DNA of 64,000 bases from Chaetomium olivaceum (Eukaryota > Ascomycota > Sordariomycetes > Sordariales > Chaetomiaceae), in NCBI GenBank assembly GCA_039881045.1, contig JAYWVB010000005.1, positions 1-64,000 of the forward strand, in the 5' to 3' direction. Shown piece after piece: positions 56,658 through 64,000 of this stretch; position 1 is the stretch's first letter, and each line of letters begins with the position of its first letter. A program made the position numbers and the translations under genes. The notes below the pieces were generated by a model. The model did not search any database and had not been told where the DNA came from. It saw only the letters and a program-made list of their open reading frames with translations.

Positions 56658-59600
56658 ATGCCGCCCGACAGCCCCAGCAATAGCTTCAACACCACCACCA
56701 CCACCACCCACACAAGCCCCTCCCACCACAGCAACACGAGCAACATCCGCGTCTTCGTCCGCTGGCACGAGCAAGTCGTCTTCGCCGGCGAAGAGCTCAA
56801 GTGCACCATCACCTTCAAGAATGTCGCCCGCCTCCCCACCGCCTCCTCCTCCTCTTCCCCGTCCTCCTCCTCCACAGCAATAAACAACACAACAAACACA
56901 ACAAACACATCCTCAACAAACACCCTAAAACCCTTCCCGCCCAACGCCTCCCGCCACCCCAACGCCGACCACCACCACCCTCACCACCACAGCCACAACC
57001 ACCGCGGCCCGCGCCAGCCCTCGCCGCTACACCCCGGCCGCTCCGCCGCGAAACACAGTACCTCCTCCGGGGGTGGGCTGGCGCCGCCCCCGACCAGTAG
57101 TGGCGGAGCCCGAGGCCATAGGTCGAGCCTGTCGCTTTCGGTGCCGTCGGCTGCGTCACGGGCGAGGGCGGGGTCGGTGAGTTGGTCGCCTGCGCAGGGC
57201 GGTGGGAATGGTGGTGGTTCGCGGCGGAGTGGGAGTGGGAATGGGGGTGGGAATGCTGGGGAGGGTGGAAGTACTGCGGGGAGTGGGAGTGGGAGTGGGA
57301 GTGGGAGTGGGAGTGTGGGTGGGAGTGTGGGTGGGGGTTTGAGTGGGACGGGGACTGGGAATGGGGGTGGATATGGGAATGGGAATGGGACTGGGCATGG
57401 GAATGGGAATGGGCACGGGCGTGGTCACGGGCATGGGCACAAGAGGTCGGTGTCGATTGTCTCGATTGGCTCACTGAGCACTGTCGATGACGGGCAGGCT
57501 GGGGCATTGGGTTCCTCTTCGCCGAAGCCGTCGCGGCCGAGGGGACATGCGAGGGCGTCGAGTTTGCAGATCTTGCCCCGTGGTGGGCTGCTGAATGGGC
57601 CGCGTTCTGGTGAGTTTGGTTTGGAGATGTTGGAGCAAGGGAGGGAGGAAGTGCTAACGTTTGACTCTAGCTACACATGCGAAAGTATCGAGTTCCCAAT
57701 CGTCTCCCCTTTTCCACGCCTCGTATCCCCCAGAACGGAGCATCAATGGCCGCCGACCGGGCACTGCGACCGCACCCGAAACCCCGAGACCCGATTTCCA
57801 CCGCCGGTCGCCCGTATCACCAAACCCGCTCGCCGAGTTCAAATTCCCCATGTCACCCTCGCCAACGACACCCGGAACCGTAGGGGGGCTCGCAGACGAA
57901 GACCCACGAGCCCGACATCGAGTGGGCTACCGATACGAACGAGGGAGCTTGTCCCAACGATAAACGAACAAGGGGTGGCGCCGACGGCGAGGATCCTGTC
58001 AACCATGAGCATAGCCGGGACGCCGAGGAGTAGCGGCGAGTTCTACTCGCTCAGCAACAACTCCTCCGAGACATTGGCCTCGGAATATGTGACGCAGCCG
58101 CCCCAGCGGTCACAAGTCCGTCCACCCCACAACAGGAGAACGTCGGGTCTTGCTGCGAGCGCCGCGAGACTGCCCGAAACGCTGATGATGGGCTATGCCC
58201 AAATCCAAGGGTCTTTTACCCTGGACGGGTCACTGATAAATATCGGGCCCTTTGAGGCCGTCAAGCGGAAAGCCGTCGTTGGCGGCCAGGGCGGCGGCGT
58301 CGTTGGTTTAGAGACGCCAAAACGCGATAGTGGGTTGCTACGCGGGTTTGGATGGGGCAATATCACGAGCTCCATTGGCGAGCTATTGGGCGGCGGCGAG
58401 CTCAGCAGCATCAAGGAGATGCGCGGGATTGCCAACTCCAAGGCGGTACCCCTACTATCTACGCCGCAGTCCATCTTATTTGTCGATCTACAGCTGGCCC
58501 CAGGCGAGAGCAAGGCGTACGAGTACTCCTTCAAACTGCCCAGGGGGCTGCCACCGTCACATCGCGGGAAGGCGATGAAGATATCATACAGCCTCGTCAT
58601 AGGCACTCAACGGCCCGGCGGCTCCAAGGAGCAGCGGGTCAAGTCCGTGGACGTCCCTTTCCGAGTATTAGGGAGCGTCAACAGCCACGGCGAAATACTA
58701 GGCCACGACCTCATGTCTCCATATATCTTGTTGCGGGACCAGGCCCGCGTTCAAACCGTCACCACCACACAGCCAAAAACTAACGGCAAATCGTCCTCAG
58801 CATCCCCAGCCTCTACAATGGCTTCCTTCCTCACCTACGTAGACGACCTCCTGTCTCGCCCGCAACACAATCCTAGCCAAGCAGGCGGCGCCCTTCTCAG
58901 CCCGAGCGCACCCTTGACTCCCCACTCCCCGACCTCCTCCCGCCGCCCCTCCATCATGTCTGTCTCAGACCACCACCCCTTCATGCCACCGCCCACCGCC
59001 AAAGAAGCAATCGACCTCGCCATCCTCCGCTCCAACTTCGCTGGCGGCGGCGGCGGCGGCGGCCCCAACAGCAACCAATCCCCGAACCGCTTCGAGATCG
59101 CGCGCAACGGCCGCCGCGTGGGCGTCGTCATGCTCACACGCCCGGCCTACCGCCTCGGCGAGACCGTCACGTGCGTCGTCGACTTCCAGGGCGCCGAGGT
59201 GCAGTGCTACGCCATCCACGCCGCGCTGGAGACGGCCGAGAAGGTGGATGCGAGCCTGGCGCTGCGCTCCGAGGCGAGTGTGAACCGTGTTACGCGGAAG
59301 GTCTGGGGGAGTGGCAGTGAGGCGGCGCTGTATTCGAGAAGGTGGGTGTTTACGGCGGCGATCCCTGTGGCGGCGACGCCCGAGTTTGTTACTAGTGGGG
59401 TGGGGTGGAAGGTCCGGCTGGAGTTTGTCGTGCCTGTTGTGCAGGCGGCGCCGGCGCTGTCGCCGCTGTCGTCGCAGGTGCTTTATGAGGAAGGAGGAGG
59501 GGATGGCGAGGATGGTGGTGGTGGTGGTGGGGAGGGGGAGCGTGCTGCTGCTGCTGCTGCTGAGGGGGAGGGGATGCTGGAGGGGGAGAGGCGGCGGGAG

Positions 59601-59822
59601 AGGGAGGCCAAGGCGCAACAGCAGCAGCAACAGCAGCAGTCGCATCCGTTGTTGGAGGAGATCTCGAGGGATGACCGCGGCGGGCTGGTGCTGGTGGGGG
59701 TGGAGAATCTGATGTGTGAGAGCTTTGAGGTGGCGGTGCCGCTGAAGGTGTATGGCGCGGCGTGTAATGGGTTGGAGAGGTTGGAGAGGGATGAGGCGAT
59801 GGATGAGGGGTTGCCTGTGTGA
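56658..59822 (+). CDS. RGP1: Rgp1, subunit of the Ric1-Rgp1 exchange factor for Rab6/Ypt6, one frame break
   Basis: Exons 56658-57609 and 57671-59822 give about 1034 residues with one base added. The arrestin-like N-terminal block SNIRVFVRWHEQVVFAGEE and the later NIGPFEAVKRKAVVGG, LLSTPQSILFVDLQLAPGE and SYSLVIGTQRPG are Rgp1-family signatures. With Ric1 it activates the Golgi Rab Ypt6/Rab6 for endosome-to-Golgi retrograde traffic. Between the N-terminal block and the first intron lies a long low-complexity insertion, Ser/Pro/His-rich and then Gly-Ser/Gly-Asn/Gly-His repeats (57226-57445). The C-terminus has a poly-Gln tract and an Ala-rich run. After the intron the true frame reads SPLFHASYPPERSINGRR up to 57953-57955 (G3), where one base must be added to continue as ELVPTINEQGVAP and the rest of the protein. 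A reader using the longest open frame would wrongly translate the intron and 280 nt out of frame. Confidence 0.9.
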   Translation: MPPDSPSNSFNTTTTTTHTSPSHHSNTSNIRVFVRWHEQVVFAGEELKCTITFKNVARLPTASSSSSPSSSSTAINNTTNTTNTSSTNTLKPFPPNASRHPNADHHHPHHHSHNHRGPRQPSPLHPGRSAAKHSTSSGGGLAPPPTSSGGARGHRSSLSLSVPSAASRARAGSVSWSPAQGGGNGGGSRRSGSGNGGGNAGEGGSTAGSGSGSGSGSGSVGGSVGGGLSGTGTGNGGGYGNGNGTGHGNGNGHGRGHGHGHKRSVSIVSIGSLSTVDDGQAGALGSSSPKPSRPRGHARASSLQILPRGGLLNGPRSGEFGLEMLEQGREEVLTFDSSYTCESIEFPIVSPFPRLVSPRTEHQWPPTGHCDRTRNPETRFPPPVARITKPARRVQIPHVTLANDTRNRRGARRRRPTSPTSSGLPIRTRELVPTINEQGVAPTARILSTMSIAGTPRSSGEFYSLSNNSSETLASEYVTQPPQRSQVRPPHNRRTSGLAASAARLPETLMMGYAQIQGSFTLDGSLINIGPFEAVKRKAVVGGQGGGVVGLETPKRDSGLLRGFGWGNITSSIGELLGGGELSSIKEMRGIANSKAVPLLSTPQSILFVDLQLAPGESKAYEYSFKLPRGLPPSHRGKAMKISYSLVIGTQRPGGSKEQRVKSVDVPFRVLGSVNSHGEILGHDLMSPYILLRDQARVQTVTTTQPKTNGKSSSASPASTMASFLTYVDDLLSRPQHNPSQAGGALLSPSAPLTPHSPTSSRRPSIMSVSDHHPFMPPPTAKEAIDLAILRSNFAGGGGGGGPNSNQSPNRFEIARNGRRVGVVMLTRPAYRLGETVTCVVDFQGAEVQCYAIHAALETAEKVDASLALRSEASVNRVTRKVWGSGSEAALYSRRWVFTAAIPVAATPEFVTSGVGWKVRLEFVVPVVQAAPALSPLSSQVLYEEGGGDGEDGGGGGGEGERAAAAAAEGEGMLEGERRREREAKAQQQQQQQQSHPLLEEISRDDRGGLVLVGVENLMCESFEVAVPLKVYGAACNGLERLERDEAMDEGLPV
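57226..57445. repeat. Degenerate hexamer array (GGGAGT/GGGAAT) inside RGP1
   Basis: About thirty imperfect 6-nt units that encode Gly-Ser, then Gly-Asn and Gly-His dipeptides in the Rgp1 linker. Confidence 0.85.
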
Positions 59823-59962
59823 GTAGTGGGCTGTGGGTGGGTGCTACGATAGATGATGCCTGGCTTGAATAGAGTGTATGGATGTGTGTTATCTGGTTTG
59901 GTGGCTCTGGGGTGCCGAGAGCAGTGTGAAGTTATGGAAATCGATTGCCTATCGAGAGCATT

Positions 59963-60032
59963 AACGCTACCCTGAACGCTACCCTGAACGCTACCTTGAA
60001 CGTTACCTTGAACGTTACCTTGAACGCTACCC
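59963..60032. repeat. 12-bp minisatellite between convergent genes
   Basis: Almost six tandem copies of a 12-nt unit, consensus AACGCTACCCTG with C/T variants (AACGTTACCTTG), in the short 3' gap between RGP1 and the LicD-family gene. Confidence 0.9.
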
Positions 60033-60076
60033 GGTCTACGCCAGTCCCAGTCGGAATAGTAAGTACCAACAAACTC

Positions 60077-61770
60077 CTAACGGCCGGTTACAGACGCGAC
60101 ATCACCCCTATCTAATCCCGTACTATTTCTGCTATCCGCTTCCGTGCCATTATTTCTCCCCCTTTCTGTCACATTGTGTCTGTCCGCTTCATTCGCACTA
60201 TTCTTCTCCCCTTCCGTTGTACTGTTCTTCTCCGCTTCTGTCTTGTTCGCCTTAACCCACACTCCCAACTCGGGCTCCCATCGATGTCTGCAGACTGTTG
60301 TTAGCAACCTCTCCCACTCTCAACCACCCAGGCAAAAAGAACAAACTCACCCCGCCCACTCGGTAAAAGCCAGAGCGCTCGCCCCATACTCCCCAACTAA
60401 CATGCGCTGATACCCCCACGGCACCAGGGCCGGCACGCCCTCGAACTCGGTCTCCAGCAGCGGGAACAGCTCCTCCGGCCGGTACCCGTGGAAGTTCTTG
60501 CAGGCCCAGATCCCGGGCTTGCGCTCGGGGTCCCGCTCCATCAGCACCGTGATGTCCACGAACATGCCCGTCTCGACGTCGATCCACCGCGCGTCTATGA
60601 CGTTCTTGCCGCCGCTTCGTGTTGGCCGGGTGGCGAATGGGTTGACGTCGAGGAAATATTTCCGTTGGCGTATCCGTCGCTGTCTCTCTCCGGTGTCTTC
60701 TTCTTCTCCTCCTCCTCCTTCTACTCCCAGGGCTATCTCAGTCCGATTGTTACCACCACCATCACCACCACCACTACCCTCAGCATTACTACCACCATCA
60801 CCACATCCACCTTCCCTCCCACACTCACCCTCACCCCCATCCTCATCCTCATACTCAGATTCCTCCTCATACTCATAAACATGCAAACTCTGATTCCACC
60901 CCCTGTCCAATAACCGCCCCAGCGTCGCCCCGCTGACCTGCGCATCCACGTCGGCGTCCCACGGCAGGATCTGCCCGCTCCACCACCAGCCCAGCAGTGT
61001 GCCGTGTGCGAGCCAGGTTGGCAGGTGCAGGGCGTCAAAGGTCGTTAGGTAGGAGCGGATTAGGTGCGTTAGAGTTGCGCGGTCTGTTTTTTTTCTTTGT
61101 TAGTTTTTTAGTTTGGGGTTAGGGGGGTGTTTGGGTTTGGGTTTGGGGAAGGGGTGGGGGTTTAGGGATGGGAGGGGCGGTTGGTGAAAGGGTGGGGGGT
61201 TAAGAAGGGGATGGTTTGGGGGGACTGCTGGAGGGGTGGAGAGGAGATGGGAGTTGGACGTACGCTGGTTGTAGGGGACGCGGCCTTGGTAGAAGCGGGC
61301 ATCGTAGTCTAGGTGGGCATGTTAGTTGGGGAGGTCTAATCGGGGAGACAGGGAAAAGGTGTTGTACGGGCTAGGGCAAAGCTGTCGCCGGCTTCGTGGA
61401 AGTATTTGTATTCTGGGGGTGGTTCTGGCGCTGGTTCTGACTCTGGTACTGATGTTGGTTCTGATGTTGATTCTGATGTTGATTCTGATGTTGATTCTGA
61501 TGTTGATTCTGATGTTGATTCTGATGTTGATTCTGATATTGGTTCTAGTACTGATGTTGACTCTGGTACTGGTGCTGGGGGATTGTGCTGCGAAGACAGC
61601 GGTTCCCTTCCGGGCGAGGTGTATTTCTTATTCTGCTGGGCATAGAACGGTACTGGCTGGCCGCCCCCTCTCACCACGGCAGCGGTGCTGATGAGGGCGG
61701 AGAGGGTGAAGAAGGTGGCGACCAAAATAATGAGCTTCTGGGTAGAAAGATAGGCTGAGATGGGCCTCAT
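60077..61770 (-). CDS. LicD-family / Mnn4-like phosphotransferase, type II membrane protein
   Basis: Exons 61770-61368, 61308-61264 (45 nt), 61083-60351 and 60287-60077 give 463 residues with intact frame. A signal anchor near residue 12-32 (LIILVATFFTLSALISTAAVV) is followed by a Pro/Ser/Thr/Glu stalk made of tandem STSE units, then the LicD core: DARFYQGRVPYNQ, LPTWLAHGTLLGWWW, ILPWDADVDAQVSG with the expected Asp cluster, NVIDARWIDVETGMFVDIT and WACKNFHGYRPEE. LicD proteins transfer phosphate-linked groups; in fungi the Mnn4 relatives help add mannosyl-phosphate to Golgi glycans. Several N-glycosylation sequons (NST, NVT, NGT) form a repeated C-terminal tail unlike the rest. The central insertion after residue 225 is acidic and Gly-rich. 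Likely a Golgi lumenal enzyme; the donor and acceptor are not readable. Confidence 0.85.
61451..61540. repeat. 12-bp tandem array coding STSE repeats
   Basis: Seven or so near-perfect copies of a 12-nt unit (GTTGATTCTGAT on the plus strand) within the stalk of the LicD-family protein; each unit adds four residues. Confidence 0.9.
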
Positions 61771-62724
61771 GTCTGGTTTGGATGATAATGATTGAAAGGC
61801 TCAGCTGAGGATCGGGTTGGCAATAACGTCCGACCACTCAGTGTACGGACTGCTGAGATTAATGAGAAACAATAGCTGACTCTGGGCGGCAGCACTTGGC
61901 AAGGCGATATGGGATGCATCCGAAGACGCGATACAGGAGCAGCTCGGTTGGAGTTTAATGGAAAGCATCAAGATACCTCAGCCAGCCCGGATCCCAGACG
62001 GTGAAATGTAGAGAAAGCTTTGTAAAGTCCATGCGCATTGGCACGTCCCGTAACCTTATGCTTGAGGGCGGACTGAGATACATCATCTATCGGGTCACGA
62101 GGCAGTTTATCTGAGTCATGGCCTCTGTAACCCCAGCCGTCTAACTAAGGAGGGTATCCTTAGGTAGCTTTTGGAGTTTGGGTTCGCTGAAGTCCATCGT
62201 GGTACACTGCTCGGATGTTTTGAGTTGGAACGGTATCTTGACAGTCTTCGTGGTAGGGATATCCTCATCTGAAAGACATACCTGAGCGTCATCTGAAAAC
62301 ACCATATGCTAGGAACGCTCTCATACGTATGTCAAACTTTACGTCATCTTTACATGTATGTATGTACATTACCAAGCTATAGAGCTACGTAAGGTTAGTG
62401 TTTGAATTCTTGTCTCGGGCATCCTGCTGTCGACTAAGGATAGCTTATCCTGGTTAATCAACATCAATAAACTCATGAATTCGAGGCACGACGACTCCTA
62501 AGCCAGTCTCATATCGACTGAAATGTAATTACTATCTATAGCAATTGATAACTGAACAAAACGGGGTATATAACAAAACAAAACACAACACGCAACCTCC
62601 CTCCTTAGCTCATCCCCAAACCCCCAACCACCCCGTCCCAATATTACGTATCCATAAGCCCAAACACCCGCCCCTATCAACCTCACCGTGCTACACCCCC
62701 TTTTCCTCCCAACCCCACCAAACC
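61771..62724. promoter_or_regulatory. Intergenic region upstream of the LicD-family gene
   Basis: About 950 bp, AT-richer than neighbouring DNA, especially 62230-62580. It holds the LicD-family promoter and the 3' flank of the next minus-strand gene. No gene or clear mobile-element remnant is visible. Confidence 0.45.
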
Positions 62725-64000
62725 CTACCGCTCTTCCTTATTCAACGTCCCGAACGGACTCACATCCGTGCCATCCCTCAACCACCGATCCAAAGTCGGC
62801 ACACCCCCGCTCGAAGTCCTTTGTCCCGCCCCGCCGGCCCCGCCGCCTACTGATGCCGCCACCGCTGTTGTTGTTGCTGCTGTGGACGGAGGGGGGTTGG
62901 TAGCTTTGGGACTGGGGAAGAGGCTGAATTTCCCACCGCCAGCTGATGCTGGACCCGTTGCCGCCGCCGCTGCTGCTGCTGATGCTGCTGCTGTCTGTGC
63001 TATGCTCCGTGGCGGGGGCGGGTTGCCGAGTTGGAATTTGGGGGGTCACGGGCGGTGCTGTTGGTGATGGTGGTGGTTGTAGCGATAGTAGATTTCCGCG
63101 GGCCGTAGTAGCTGACCGCGTAACCCACACCGCTCCGGGTGACGCCCTTCCTGGGTATCGACGTGGCGGTTGCTGCTGGCTGCTTGAGGTCGGCGGGGAA
63201 GCGGAAGCCGTTGTCGTCGGTGCTGTAGGTGCTGCTGCGGCCGTCGTCGTCGCTGCTGGTGGCGTAGTTCTTTTTCGAGGAGGAGACGGAGTAGGCTTTG
63301 TTGGAGGTGCCCGTCAGCTGGGGGTAGCCGATCTTTTCGTTGATGCTGCCCCCTTCGCCGCCGCCACGGCCGAGTCGGCGGCGCTTGTTGCGCTTCCGGC
63401 GGAGGACGAGAATGAATACCACGCCCGTGAGCAGCGACGAGCCGACAATGCCGCCTACTACTGCCAGTGCGGTTTGGGTCACAGAGAGTGCGGCGCCTTG
63501 GGCTTGTTGGACTTGGGTGTTGGCTTGGTCCTGAAATCCAGTTAGCTACCTCATGCACACCCATTCATGTCCCAAGTGCAGTTGTAAACTTACCCGTAAA
63601 GCCGTGGCGTCGGCTTGAGCCTTCTGCGCCACGCTCGCCGCCGACCTCGACGCATCCACTGCGCTCTGACTGGCCAGTCGGAGGGCACTCGAGAAGCTGG
63701 CACCCATGGAGCTCGTCAAGCTCGCCATGTTCTCAGATAGGGCACGACTGGCGCTCTGTGATGCGGACTGGAGCGCCTGGGAGATGGCGCGATCCGCACT
63801 GGCCCTCGCCTCGTCCCCCCGGCGCGATGCCTCCGCCGAGGCCTGCGACATGGACCGTGACGCGGATTCGGCGTTACCCTGCTGCAGACGGGCGCTGGCT
63901 AGCTGCTGCTCTGTCTGGCTGAGCCGCTGGGTGGCCTGTTGCAGCGACTGACTGAGCTGCTGGCTAGACTGGCTTACTTGTTGGCTCGCCTGACTGACGG
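62725..64000 (-). CDS. Partial single-pass membrane protein with Ser/Ala/Gln-rich ectodomain, one frame break
   Basis: The 5' end lies beyond the right edge. Visible exons are 64000-63594 (open at its start) and 63530-62725. The first is a long Ser/Ala/Gln-rich helix-forming region with repeated SQ pairs (SQASQQVSQSSQQLSQSLQQ is typical). The second begins DQANTQVQQAQ, then has one hydrophobic segment (LAVVGGIVGSSLLTGVVFILVL), a stop-transfer run RRKRNKRRR and a cytosolic tail. In the first-choice frame the tail ends at 63000, but adding one base at 63040-63045 (C6 on the coding strand) opens a tail that ends in TLDRWLRDGTDVSPFGTL, a plausible conserved terminus. I do not recognise a named family; the layout resembles fungal cell-surface sensor or mucin-like proteins, but that is inference only. 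Confidence 0.7.

Noticed and set aside
61850..62580. RIP-mutated transposon in the AT-richer stretch
   Set aside because: Only mild AT enrichment, no decayed coding pattern and no repeated copy in the window.
1..64000. CRISPR arrays, operons or secondary-metabolite cluster
   Set aside because: No spaced repeats; the genes are intron-containing eukaryotic genes of unrelated functions; no synthase or tailoring genes.

Overview
The window is nuclear DNA of a filamentous ascomycete. The gene set (Elongator subunit 1, IME2-type kinase, Dicer-like 2, DUF3984- and DUF7514-type fungal proteins, Stc1-domain protein, LicD/Mnn4-like and Mnn10/11-like enzymes), the short introns (about 48-100 nt, GT-AG, often with a CTAAC/CTGAC-like branch sequence), the GC-rich codon use and the loose gene spacing all point to Sordariomycetes, probably Sordariales. 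No species is claimed. There are no operons, CRISPR arrays, phage, rRNA genes, convincing tRNA genes or recognisable transposons.

Layout. 1-1457 has no gene. Then: DUF3984-like protein (- strand, 2801-1458); ELP1 (+, 3711-7969) convergent with an Hsp70-family ATPase (-, 10504-8334); a 3 kb gap; IME2-like kinase (-, 15839-13458) with an unusually long 4.8 kb gene-free upstream region; a degenerate kinase-like gene (-, 21863-20610); an Stc1-domain gene (+, 22949-24080); a 2.3 kb gap; a DUF7514-like gene with an Arg/Glu/Asp-rich tail (+, 26384-28750); an MFS sugar transporter (+, 29978-32128) convergent with a large low-complexity coiled-coil protein (-, 35647-32615); mitochondrial PDH kinase (+, 37778-39301) convergent with sphingosine-phosphate lyase (-, 42440-40514); a GT34 mannosyltransferase-like gene (-, 44626-43552); a RING-CH membrane E3 ligase (-, 47133-46062) divergent from proteasome subunit alpha2 (+, 47801-48991); an RCC1-repeat gene (-, 50322-49157) divergent from Dicer-like 2 (+, 51302-56005); RGP1 (+, 56658-59822) convergent with a LicD-family gene (-, 61770-60077); and a partial membrane protein running off the right edge (-, 64000-62725).

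Themes. These are mostly unlinked housekeeping or regulatory genes: tRNA wobble modification (ELP1), RNA silencing (DCL2 and an Stc1-type protein), meiosis/development (IME2), Golgi traffic and glycosylation (RGP1, GT34, LicD-like), protein turnover (PRE8, RING-CH), carbon and lipid metabolism (PDH kinase, sugar transporter, S1P lyase).

The most striking feature is technical or evolutionary. Eight of about twenty genes are readable only if a single base is added at one or more places. All eleven sites have the same sign (one base missing) and all fall in short homopolymers, mostly G/C. Homopolymer undercalling in the assembly is the simplest explanation, and any automatic gene model here should be treated with care. 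No clearly new multi-gene system was found. The best biological leads are the co-located RNAi-related genes, the IME2 upstream region, microexons in DCL2 and PRE8, and a kinase-like protein that has lost its catalytic aspartate.
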